Positions 7,139 through 13,679 of a stretch of DNA of 14,965 nucleotides are shown here, in pieces. Source of the stretch: Bacillota bacterium (lineage in GTDB: Bacteria; Bacillota; Clostridia; Acetivibrionales; DTU013); contig JAEZLF010000044.1 of NCBI GenBank assembly GCA_023435925.1, positions 1 to 14,965 on the forward strand, given 5' to 3'. The notes below the pieces were generated by a model that had not been told where the DNA came from, ran no database searches, and worked only from the letters and a program-made list of their open reading frames with translations. The position numbers and the translations under genes were made by a program. Each line of letters starts with the position of its first letter. Position 1 is the first letter of the stretch.

Positions 7139-8041
7139 CTAATATCGTCTTTGAAACTTATTCCGGATAAAAATTGCAATCGAATTCATGAAAAATAACA
7201 GCAGTAATAATACTACGATGGTAGCCGCTGCCAAATTCGCGTATTCTTTTGTGAGGACAGTGTCCAGCGTCCAATAATATATTTGAATGGGGAGGACGGT
7301 AAAATCGTCCATCAAACTTTTCGGCGTTTTCAGTATCAGCGTCGGTATGCCGAGAACAACCAGCGGCGCTGTCTCACCAATGGCTCTTGAAAGTGATAAA
7401 ATAGAACCCGTCATGATACTTGGCAGCGCAGTGGGCAGAACGATCTTCCGGATAGTTGTCCACTTGGTAGCGCCCAAAGCATAGGACGCATCTCTTAGAA
7501 AGCCCGGTACGGCCCGTATGGCTTCCTGACTGGACACAACAACAATAGGAAGGACCAGCAATGACATGGTCAATCCTCCTGCCAGAATACTGGAACCCAG
7601 CTTAAACAGCCTGCTGAAAACAGTCAATCCAAGCAGACCGAATATGACGGAAGGCACACCGGATAAATTGGATATGTTCACATTGATCAGATTCTGCAGG
7701 AAACCTTTTTTTGAGTATTCTTCCATGTAGATGGCTGTAGCTACTCCCAGGAATAAAGTCACAGGTGCGACAATCAGCATAAGCATGGCTGAACCGATTA
7801 AGACACTTTTTATTCCGGCTTTCTCCGGGTTAATGGACAGCCTACTGGTCAGAAACGGAATATCTAGCCATCCGATGCTTTGGCTAATCACTCTGTATAG
7901 TAATAGACCCAATGTAAGCAAAGCAAATATTATGGTAAAGGAAAAGAATACTCTGGCTGTTTTATCGAGCAGGATCCTTTTTTTCATTCTTCTGCGAGCC
8001 TTTTCCGAATTAATATAAGACTTCATTGTTGTAGTATTCAT
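7139..8041 (-). CDS. pstA: Phosphate ABC transporter permease PstA
   Basis: A 300-residue integral membrane permease with a cytoplasmic basic N-terminus, a first membrane helix at about 31-53, and several further hydrophobic helices. The EAA-type cytoplasmic loop that contacts PstB reads as RDASYALGATKWTTIRKIVL, followed by LSLSRAIGETAPLVVLG. The IYMEEYSKKG and NLSGVPSVIFGLLG blocks are typical of PstA. GGAAGGAG sits before the start and spans the end of pstC; the two genes are separated by two bases, so translation is probably coupled. Confidence 0.96.
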   Translation of the reverse strand: MNTTTMKSYINSEKARRRMKKRILLDKTARVFFSFTIIFALLTLGLLLYRVISQSIGWLDIPFLTSRLSINPEKAGIKSVLIGSAMLMLIVAPVTLFLGVATAIYMEEYSKKGFLQNLINVNISNLSGVPSVIFGLLGLTVFSRLFKLGSSILAGGLTMSLLVLPIVVVSSQEAIRAVPGFLRDASYALGATKWTTIRKIVLPTALPSIMTGSILSLSRAIGETAPLVVLGIPTLILKTPKSLMDDFTVLPIQIYYWTLDTVLTKEYANLAAATIVVLLLLLFFMNSIAIFIRNKFQRRY

Positions 8042-8043
8042 TC

Positions 8044-8958
8044 CTAGTACTCCTTCCTGAATTTTTTAGTAACATATTTTGCGGCTAAATTCATGGACAG
8101 AGTAAATATAAACAGGATAAGTCCTACTGCATACAGGCTGTAATAACCTATTGTGCCGCTGCCCGCATCACCACTGGTGAATTCTACGATATATGCGGTC
8201 ATTGTTTGCATTGGCTTTGTTACGTCAAGGGTAAAGTTCTTTGCACTGCCGCTTGCAATTGCAACAATCATCGTTTCCCCAATCGCTCTGGAAAATGCTA
8301 ATACAAATGAAGCAATGATACCGGAGAATGCGGCAGGTACTACGACCTTTAGAGTAGCTTCCAACTTTGTTGAACCAAGTGCCAAAGCACCTTCACGGAT
8401 GGAATCCGGTACGGCATTCATCGCATCCTCGGATAGTGAGGCAACAAGGGGAATGATCATGATACCCATAACCAAGCCAGGGCTTAATGCATTCTTTGCT
8501 TCCAACCCGGGAATAACTTTCATCAATAACGGAGTTACAAAGGAATAAGCAAAAAATCCGTAAACAATGGTAGGAATGCCTGCCAGCACCTCAATAATTG
8601 GCTTTAAAACTTTTCTTCTGCCGGCCGTAGTGAACTCACTCAAATACATCGCAGCGGTTAATCCTATAGGAATAGCAACCATCATTGCAATAAGCGTAGT
8701 AACAAATGTCCCGCTGATCAACGGCAAAAATCCAAAGGATGGGTTCTCTTTCAAGGGAGCCAGCTTTGTGCTGAATATTTCTCTCAAGGGTACTTCTTTA
8801 AAAAAATGAGATGCATCAACGACTAAGGTTAATACAATCCCAATCGATGTTAATATGGAAATGGAAGCGATCAATAAGAAAACAGTTGACATAATACTAT
8901 CAGCTTTAAATATTTTTGTATTCTTTTTCTTTTGCTTTTCATGAACAAAGCTACTCAT
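8044..8958 (-). CDS. pstC: Phosphate ABC transporter permease PstC
   Basis: A 304-residue membrane permease and the first gene of the minus-strand phosphate operon. The N-terminus is basic, with a membrane helix at about 24-47. Recognisable blocks are AMYLSEFTTAGRRKVLKPII, EVLAGIPTIVYGFFAYSFV, the EAA loop REGALALGSTKLEATLKVV, and SRAIGETMIVAIASG. The start was set at ATG 8958, which has GGAG seven bases upstream. An ATG eight codons earlier (8982) has no good site. A PhoP box lies about 70 bases upstream. The phosphate-binding protein gene pstS, usually the gene before pstC, is absent; the next gene upstream points the other way. Confidence 0.96.
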   Translation of the reverse strand: MSSFVHEKQKKKNTKIFKADSIMSTVFLLIASISILTSIGIVLTLVVDASHFFKEVPLREIFSTKLAPLKENPSFGFLPLISGTFVTTLIAMMVAIPIGLTAAMYLSEFTTAGRRKVLKPIIEVLAGIPTIVYGFFAYSFVTPLLMKVIPGLEAKNALSPGLVMGIMIIPLVASLSEDAMNAVPDSIREGALALGSTKLEATLKVVVPAAFSGIIASFVLAFSRAIGETMIVAIASGSAKNFTLDVTKPMQTMTAYIVEFTSGDAGSGTIGYYSLYAVGLILFIFTLSMNLAAKYVTKKFRKEY

Positions 8959-9026
8959 AATGGTACTCCATTTCCATTTCATTTATCTCAATAGCATGAC
9001 TTTGTTATTTTATCCTACATCGTATG

Positions 9027-9065
9027 AATTAATATTTCATTAAAGCAATGTTAATTCCAGGTTAA
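9027..9065 (-). promoter_or_regulatory. PhoP box upstream of pstC: four TTAA-type repeats at 11-bp spacing
   Basis: On the minus strand, from 9065 down, the hexamers are TTAACC, TTAACA, TTAATG and TTAATT. Each is separated by exactly five bases, giving an 11-bp period over four units. This matches the known Bacillus PhoP binding pattern (repeated TT(A/C/T)A(C/T)A with 5-bp spacing). A plausible -10 follows (TAGGAT 9017-9012 or TAAAAT 9012-9007), leaving a leader of about 45 bases before pstC. The box sits in the region shared with the divergent amidase-like gene. Confidence 0.82.
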
Positions 9066-9123
9066 TTATTATAACAATGAAGCATAGAATGACAGAGGAG
9101 AATGGCTTTTTAGGAGGTCTGGC

Positions 9124-9648
9124 ATGTATTCGTTTGTTTATAACAGACATAGAAATATTAAGCCTTATGACAGAAGCAAGGCGGTGCAATACGCTCATAA
9201 ATGGGCGTATGCAAGGAATCCGGTGTATCTGGATTTTGAAAATATGGGGGGAGACTGTACCAGTTTTGCATCACAGTGCATATTTGCAGGAAGCGGGAGC
9301 ATGAACTATACGCCTGTATACGGCTGGTACTATGTCAGCTCCTATAATAGAACCGCTTCCTGGACAGGGGTAAATTATCTTTATGATTTTTTAGTAAACA
9401 ATAAAGGAGTTGGCCCGTTTGCAGAGGTGGTTGATGTTTCTAAGGCAGAGCCAGGCGACATTGCGCAAATATCATTTTCGGACAGCCAAAGCTTTGACCA
9501 TTCTCCGGTAATCATTAAGACAGGAAAGCCACCGAACAGAGAAGGTATTTATATTGCCGCCCACACCTTCGATACGGATTATTATCGCCTGATGAACTTT
9601 GAGCCTGCATATATCAGGTGTTTACATATCGTTGGTGTGAGGGAATAA
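9124..9648 (+). CDS. Amidase-like domain protein (Amidase_6 type), cytoplasmic form
   Basis: A 174-residue protein. YDRSKAVQYAHKWAYARNPVY, then GGDCTSFASQCIFAGS with Cys45, WYY, SW and FDHSPVI with His126 match the putative amidase domain family PF12671, a CHAP/NlpC-like cysteine hydrolase fold. Cys45 and His126 are the likely catalytic pair. There is no signal peptide, so it is not obviously secreted; related domains often act on cell wall or spore material, but the substrate here is unknown. AGGAGG lies six bases before ATG 9124. An overlapping frame beginning at 9077 has no such site. It diverges from pstC, and its upstream region contains the PhoP box. Confidence 0.82.
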   Translation: MYSFVYNRHRNIKPYDRSKAVQYAHKWAYARNPVYLDFENMGGDCTSFASQCIFAGSGSMNYTPVYGWYYVSSYNRTASWTGVNYLYDFLVNNKGVGPFAEVVDVSKAEPGDIAQISFSDSQSFDHSPVIIKTGKPPNREGIYIAAHTFDTDYYRLMNFEPAYIRCLHIVGVRE

Positions 9649-9650
9649 CA

Positions 9651-9694
9651 GTCATGCTAAATACCCGTAAGAATATACGGGCGTTTAGTATGAC
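9651..9694. terminator. Large stem-loop between convergent amidase-like gene and cheW
   Basis: GTCATGCTAAA (9651-9661) pairs with TTTAGTATGAC (9684-9694), and CCCGTA pairs with TACGGG inside. There is one 2x2 mismatch and a six-base loop. It starts right after the amidase-like stop and 25 bases past the cheW stop. Neither side has a T-tract, so termination is plausible for both genes but not proven. Confidence 0.5.
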
Positions 9695-9719
9695 AATATG
9701 TATATTAAGGTTTATGCCT

Positions 9720-10181
9720 TTATGCTTTATTGGCTTTTACCATGGTTTCGGTAACTTCATCTGCTTCAAGAACCTTTTCAAGATCCAGAAGCATAATGAT
9801 CCTGGGACCGATTTTTGCAATCCCATCCAGATACTTATCCTTCAAATTGGATAAGGACTGCGGTGCAGCTTCGAAATCGCTTTCATCAATTTTCACGATT
9901 TCCTTTACCTCATCCACGATGATGCCGACGATAGAGGAAGATGTATTTGCCATGATAATTTTGTTGTTTTCATCAAATTCCGGGCATTCCATGTTGAAAC
10001 GCTTTCTTAGGTTAAAAACGGTATGAACTTTTCCCCTCAGATTGACAAGTCCTTCGATATAATCAGGCGTATTAGGAATCTTGAAAATATCGAGCATTTT
10101 TTCAATACTGTTGATGCGGTCAATCTCAATGCCAAACTCCTCCGAATTGATTGTAAAAACAACCAGCTGCCTTGTTCCCAC
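9720..10181 (-). CDS. cheW: Chemotaxis coupling protein CheW
   Basis: A 153-residue single-domain CheW-like protein of standard length. It begins RQLVVFTINSEEFGIEIDRI, contains the core EGLVNLRGKVHTVFNLRKRF and IVGIIVDEVKEIVKI, and ends PRIIMLLDLEKVL, in the normal CheW order. CheW links chemoreceptors to the CheA kinase in membrane-associated signalling arrays. The start codon is GTG at 10181, with GAGGAGGGG immediately upstream. It stands alone here, without cheA, receptors or flagellar genes nearby. A perfect palindrome lies just before its ribosome binding site. Some CheW proteins serve non-motility pathways, which cannot be told apart from sequence. Confidence 0.92.
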   Translation of the reverse strand: MGTRQLVVFTINSEEFGIEIDRINSIEKMLDIFKIPNTPDYIEGLVNLRGKVHTVFNLRKRFNMECPEFDENNKIIMANTSSSIVGIIVDEVKEIVKIDESDFEAAPQSLSNLKDKYLDGIAKIGPRIIMLLDLEKVLEADEVTETMVKANKA

Positions 10182-10201
10182 AAAAACCCCTCCTCGTCTT
10201 T

Positions 10202-10232
10202 CTTTTATTCATACCCATGGTATGAATAAAAG
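10202..10232. promoter_or_regulatory. Perfect 14-bp inverted repeat between argJ and cheW
   Basis: CTTTTATTCATACC at 10202-10215 is exactly inverted at 10219-10232 around CAT. It lies between the argJ stop (10248) and the cheW ribosome binding site. The stem is A/T-rich and no T-tract follows in either direction beyond the arm itself. It could be an operator for a dimeric regulator, a leader hairpin for cheW, or a weak argJ terminator. Confidence 0.5.
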
Positions 10233-10247
10233 TAACTTTGTTTTATG

Positions 10248-11450
10248 TTAAGTTCTGTAGCTTGCATTTATTTTAACATAATCAAAGGAAAAATCACAAG
10301 TCCATACACGGTCAGAGTACACACCTTTATTAAGCTTCACCAGCAGCTTCACCTCTTTAGCCTGCAGGATCTCCTTTGCAGCCTTCTCATCGAAATTTAC
10401 CGCACAGCCGCTTTTGCAAACCAGCAGGCTGCCAATGTAAATGTCTATATACGCCGGGTCGAATTCGGCCCCTGAATAACCGGTCGCAGTAATAATTCTG
10501 CCCCAGTTGGCATCCTCGCCAAAGATGGTAGTTTTGACAAGGGGAGACTTTGCTATGGCACAAGCCGCCTTATAAGCGTCTTCCGTACTGCCTGCGCCCT
10601 CAACAGTCACTTCTATAAGCTTTGTGGCTCCTTCACCATCTCTTGCAATGAGTTTTGCAAGAGAGGTACAAACATACTCCAGTCCATGCTTGAATTGATC
10701 GTAGTCTTCACCTTCTTGAATAATTCCCGCATTATCTGCAAGTCCGTTTGCAAGAACAAGAACCATATCACACACACTGGTATCACCGTCGATGGTTACA
10801 CGGTTAAAGGTAGATTTCACAACATCCTTCAGCGCTTTTTCCAGAAGCTTTCTGGAGATATTGGCATCTGTGGTGATGATACCGATCATTGTGGCCATAT
10901 TTGGGTGGATCATTCCGGAGCCTTTTGCCATTGCGCCGATTACGATACGGGTATCCTGCAGATCAAGCTCTACGGCTATTTCCTTATGAATGGTGTCAGT
11001 GGTCATGATTGCTTCCTGTGCGTCGCTGCCTCCATCCGGGTCCATTCCCGACACAAGCGCCTCCAGACCGGGGCGTATAAGGCCCATATCCAGCGGTTTT
11101 CCAATAACGCCTGTAGAACCGACTAAAACGTCCTGTGGGCTGCATTCCAGAAGCTCTGATGTAATGGTTGCTATTTCAAGCGCATCGGCATAACCCTGCT
11201 CACCTACACAAGCGTTGGCATTACCGCTATTTATAACGATGGCATTTGCAAAACCGCTTTTAATATGTTCCATGGTTAATTGCAATGAATGCCCCTTCAC
11301 CTTATTGGTTGTGAAAACGCCTGCCGCAGCGGCCCTGTCTTCAGAACAGATAATTGCCAGATCCTTTTTGCCGTCTTTTTTCAAACCGCAGGCTACACCG
11401 GTGGCGAAAAATCCCTCGGGAGCTGTAACTCCTCCATTTATCACATGCAT
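10248..11450 (-). CDS. argJ: Glutamate N-acetyltransferase / amino-acid acetyltransferase ArgJ
   Basis: A 400-residue ornithine acetyltransferase of normal length. Recognisable blocks are GGVTAPEGFFATGVACGLKK, NSGNANACVGEQG, VGSTGVIG, and KGSGMIHPNMATM. The self-cleavage site falls between Ala186 and Thr187, and Thr187 becomes the N-terminal nucleophile of the beta chain. Also present are TIDGDTSVCD and GEDANWGRI. The enzyme recycles the acetyl group from N-acetylornithine to glutamate in arginine synthesis, and bifunctional forms also use acetyl-CoA; which form this is cannot be read directly. GGAG lies seven bases before ATG 11450. It has its own sigma-A-type promoter. The other arg genes usually clustered with it are not in the window. 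Confidence 0.96.
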   Translation of the reverse strand: MHVINGGVTAPEGFFATGVACGLKKDGKKDLAIICSEDRAAAAGVFTTNKVKGHSLQLTMEHIKSGFANAIVINSGNANACVGEQGYADALEIATITSELLECSPQDVLVGSTGVIGKPLDMGLIRPGLEALVSGMDPDGGSDAQEAIMTTDTIHKEIAVELDLQDTRIVIGAMAKGSGMIHPNMATMIGIITTDANISRKLLEKALKDVVKSTFNRVTIDGDTSVCDMVLVLANGLADNAGIIQEGEDYDQFKHGLEYVCTSLAKLIARDGEGATKLIEVTVEGAGSTEDAYKAACAIAKSPLVKTTIFGEDANWGRIITATGYSGAEFDPAYIDIYIGSLLVCKSGCAVNFDEKAAKEILQAKEVKLLVKLNKGVYSDRVWTCDFSFDYVKINASYRT

Positions 11451-11507
11451 GTTATCACTCCAAACCTATCTATGCGAATTTTTTTACCATATGCTTTTAT
11501 CAGTTAA

Positions 11508-11536
11508 ATTATACATAAATATGCCATTGCATTCAA
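11508..11536 (-). promoter_or_regulatory. Sigma-A-type promoter for argJ
   Basis: On the minus strand TTGAAT (11536-11531) and TATAAT (11513-11508) are 17 bases apart. The predicted start is near 11501, giving a leader of about 50 bases. I looked for an ArgR (ARG) box and saw no convincing one. Confidence 0.65.
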
Positions 11537-11568
11537 CAAAATGTGAAAATAAAGAGTAAATGTGACAG

Positions 11569-11639
11569 GGAGACAGTTCTCGTTTGCAAATATACCGCCA
11601 ATTTGCATACTTGTGTTTTGCCTTACACAGTGGCGTCTC
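11569..11639. other. Intergenic inverted repeats with possible pseudoknot pairing
   Basis: The 332-base gap between argJ and the DUF2975 gene holds, besides two promoters, a nested set of inverted repeats. These are TGCAAAT/ATTTGCA (11585-11591, 11601-11607), TGTGT/ACACA (11612-11616, 11625-11629), outer GAGAC/GTCTC (11570-11574, 11635-11639), and CGCCA in the first loop (11596-11600) complementary to TGGCG (11631-11635). The outer stem and the loop pairing compete for base 11635. It lies outside both predicted transcripts. No known riboswitch fits. Confidence 0.25.
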
Positions 11640-11669
11640 GTCTTTCAATAAGGTCAGGTGAAAAGGATG

Positions 11670-11698
11670 TCGATAAATATTTAATGAAAATCGATAAA
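11670..11698 (+). promoter_or_regulatory. Two TCGATAAA direct repeats upstream of the DUF2975/Xre promoter
   Basis: TCGATAAA occurs at 11670-11677 and 11691-11698, exactly 21 bases (two helical turns) apart. The second copy ends seven bases before the -35 box. It is a candidate operator or activator site; the small Xre-type protein encoded downstream would be an obvious binder, but this is inference. Confidence 0.35.
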
Positions 11699-11704
11699 AA
11701 ATTA

Positions 11705-11733
11705 TTGACACACATAAATAATTTAATTATAAT
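11705..11733 (+). promoter_or_regulatory. Consensus sigma-A promoter for the DUF2975/Xre operon
   Basis: TTGACA (11705-11710), 17 bases, TATAAT (11728-11733): both boxes match consensus perfectly. Transcription would start near 11740, about 40 bases before ATG 11783. Confidence 0.88.
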
Positions 11734-11782
11734 ATGGTATATCAAACAAATGAAATACATTTTATTTTAAGGAGGCAAGTAA

Positions 11783-12385
11783 ATGGCGAACAAATCTGAA
11801 ATACAAAAAATCAAAAGGTATTCTCATATTTTGAGAAAGGTACTGACAGTCTTTTATTGGGTAGCTGTCGTAGGTGCCTGCGTGTCTCTGATTGCTGCTG
11901 TAGCCAGCATCTTTTTTATACCCGATTCAAATTTTACTCTTAACAATAGTAGTACAGGGCGCTACGGATTCTCATTGGATGGACTTATCAAATATGATAT
12001 TACCGAAGCCGCGCTGGGGATCAATATGAAAAATGCATATATTTCAATACTGTTCATGGCAGTAATGGTGATGCTTCTGGTAATCATTGTGGCGAAACAG
12101 TTGATTCATATCTTAAAATCGTTGGAGGAGGATAAGCCCTTTGTAAAAGAAAACGCCGTGAGGATTTCTTCCATTGGAATTGTATTGGTGTTAAGCTCCT
12201 TTTTAATCCCTGTATTTGAATACATCGTAGCATGGACGATGTTAGATTTGTTAAAAATACAGAATATCAGTCTAAACTATTCGGTAAATATTTATTTGGT
12301 ATTAGCAGGATTTTTGATGTTTGTACTCAGTGGTATATTCAAGTACGGCAGTTTTCTTCAGAATGAATATGATGAAACCGTATAG
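11783..12385 (+). CDS. DUF2975 family membrane protein (YoaS-like)
   Basis: A 200-residue protein with four predicted membrane helices at about 20-46, 85-109, 128-153 and 167-187. The loop after helix 2 reads LEEDKPFVKENAVRISSIG, the conserved signature of DUF2975 proteins. AAGGAGG lies seven bases before ATG 11783. A small Xre-type regulator gene follows after 12 bases and has its own AGGAGG. This membrane protein plus HTH pairing is recurrent in Firmicutes (B. subtilis yoaS-yozG), but its function is not established. By analogy the membrane protein may sense something and modulate the DNA-binding partner. Confidence 0.8.
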   Translation: MANKSEIQKIKRYSHILRKVLTVFYWVAVVGACVSLIAAVASIFFIPDSNFTLNNSSTGRYGFSLDGLIKYDITEAALGINMKNAYISILFMAVMVMLLVIIVAKQLIHILKSLEEDKPFVKENAVRISSIGIVLVLSSFLIPVFEYIVAWTMLDLLKIQNISLNYSVNIYLVLAGFLMFVLSGIFKYGSFLQNEYDETV

Positions 12386-12397
12386 GAGGATAGGAGC

Positions 12398-12643
12398 ATG
12401 GCTATAATTTTGAGACTGGACCGTATGATGGCGGATAGAAAGATATCACTGAATGATTTATCAGAGCGCGTGGGTATTTCCATTGTAAATCTTTCCAATC
12501 TGAAAACCGGCAAGGTAAAGGCAATCCGGTTTTCGACACTGAACGCAATATGCCGGGAACTGAAATGTCAGCCCGGAGATATATTGGAATATGAAGAAGG
12601 CACTGACGACGAAGAAGACAATATTGCAGACAAGGACTTGTAA
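12398..12643 (+). CDS. Small Xre/Cro-type DNA-binding protein (YozG-like)
   Basis: An 81-residue protein almost entirely made of one helix-turn-helix domain (about 5-65): LRLDRMMADRKISLNDLSER, then VGISIVNLSNLKTGKVKAIRF and a C-terminal helix ending CQPGDILEYE. The INxSxLKxGKxKxIRxxTL pattern and the CQPGDIL ending are typical of YozG-like regulators (HTH_26/Cro-C1 type). An acidic tail follows. It lies 12 bases after the DUF2975 gene in one operon. It probably regulates its own promoter, where TCGATAAA repeats are a candidate site. Confidence 0.87.
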   Translation: MAIILRLDRMMADRKISLNDLSERVGISIVNLSNLKTGKVKAIRFSTLNAICRELKCQPGDILEYEEGTDDEEDNIADKDL

Positions 12644-12675
12644 GCCTGGATCCAAGGAGTTATGAGCCTGGATCC
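12644..12675. repeat. Short direct repeat GCCTGGATCC after the Xre-type gene
   Basis: GCCTGGATCC occurs at 12644-12653 and 12666-12675, 22 bases apart, in the 53-base gap between two convergent genes. CCTGG at 12667-12671 can also pair with CCAGG just downstream. No T-tract follows, so a terminator is not clear. Confidence 0.4.
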
Positions 12676-12696
12676 GGCCTGCAAGCCCAGGTAAAA

Positions 12697-13674
12697 TTAC
12701 GGTTTCAATATAGTACCGGTCATCTTCAAGGCATAGTGTAATGCCTGTGTAAAGCTTTTGGTTGAAGCTTTCCCCTTATAGGCTATGTCAAACGCCGTGC
12801 CATGATCCACGGAGGTTCTGATAATTGGCAGCCCCAGTGTAATATTTACTCCGCCCTCAAAATCCAGAAGCTTCATTGGAATATGTCCCTGATCATGATA
12901 CATACAGACCACTGCATCAAACTCACTCCGGCTTGCCCTTAAGAAAACCGTATCAGGGGGGATGGGACCGTTAACGTTGAGGCCATCCTCCTTTGCCTTA
13001 TCAACAGCCGGCCTGATTTCATTTTCCTCTTCGGAGCCAAAAAGCCCGTGTTCTCCGGCATGGGCATTGAGTCCTGCAACCGCGATTTTCGGTGAGTCTG
13101 TAAAGGCTGCCAGTGCTTTATGAGTCAACCTAATTACATTATAGACCCTCTCACATTTTATCAGCTTTATCGCTTCAGCCATTGATACATGCGTAGTTAC
13201 ATGAGTAACAGAGAGCTTCTCAGATGACAGCATCATGGTATAGTCTTTTTGACCGCATATACCGGCAATCAGTTCTGTATGCCCTGTAAATCCCGGGTGA
13301 GAAATGCTGATGGCTTCCTTGTTTACCGGCAATGTCACCATCGCACTAATTTTTCCTTGAAGTGCAAGACGCGCAGCCAAGACAACATATTCATAAGATG
13401 CACGCCCAACCTTTTCGCTGATAATACCTGGAGTTATGTCTCCCTTGTTCAGCAATCCCATGTCCAGCACATTCAATGCGCCTGCGGCTATTTTGGTCAT
13501 ATCCTGCGAATTGTTGAACTTCACTTTGAAGCCTAACGCATCACAGCATAATTGAAGCGCCGACAAATCACCAATTACAAAACAATCCTTCGGCAACAGA
13601 TTATCCCTGTAGGCCTTCAGTATTATTTCAGGCCCCACCCCATTGGAGTCGCCCATTGTAATCCCAATCGACAT
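12697..13674 (-). CDS. PdxA-family 4-phospho-hydroxyacid dehydrogenase, probably PdxA2-type
   Basis: A 325-residue NAD-dependent dehydrogenase of the PdxA family. It starts MSIGITMGDSNGVGPE and carries TGHTE, VTTHVSMAEA, GLNAHAGEHGLFGSEEENEI, CMYHDQGHIPMK and TLGLPIIRTSVDHGTAFDIA, which include the metal-binding histidines. PdxA proper acts in vitamin B6 synthesis on 4-phosphohydroxythreonine. Next to a four-carbon acid sugar kinase, the related PdxA2 oxidises D-threonate or D-erythronate 4-phosphate, with decarboxylation to dihydroxyacetone phosphate. Context favours PdxA2, but sequence alone does not exclude a B6 role. I prefer ATG 13674, five bases after the kinase stop. Upstream TTG 13686 and GTG 13683 overlap the kinase and lie too close to the AAGGGG motif. 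Confidence 0.88.
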   Translation of the reverse strand: MSIGITMGDSNGVGPEIILKAYRDNLLPKDCFVIGDLSALQLCCDALGFKVKFNNSQDMTKIAAGALNVLDMGLLNKGDITPGIISEKVGRASYEYVVLAARLALQGKISAMVTLPVNKEAISISHPGFTGHTELIAGICGQKDYTMMLSSEKLSVTHVTTHVSMAEAIKLIKCERVYNVIRLTHKALAAFTDSPKIAVAGLNAHAGEHGLFGSEEENEIRPAVDKAKEDGLNVNGPIPPDTVFLRASRSEFDAVVCMYHDQGHIPMKLLDFEGGVNITLGLPIIRTSVDHGTAFDIAYKGKASTKSFTQALHYALKMTGTILKP

Positions 13675-13679
13675 CGATC

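Noticed and set aside
8959..8982. Longer start for pstC at ATG 8982
   Set aside because: No ribosome binding site precedes it, whereas GGAG lies seven bases before ATG 8958.
9077..9304. Plus-strand ORF overlapping the amidase-like gene in another frame
   Set aside because: No ribosome binding site or recognisable family; the overlapping frame at 9124 has both.
11569..11639. A known riboswitch (cobalamin-like GCCACTG on the minus strand)
   Set aside because: Only the short GCCACTGT string matches. The other conserved cobalamin blocks are missing, and the position is upstream of, not within, the predicted argJ transcript.
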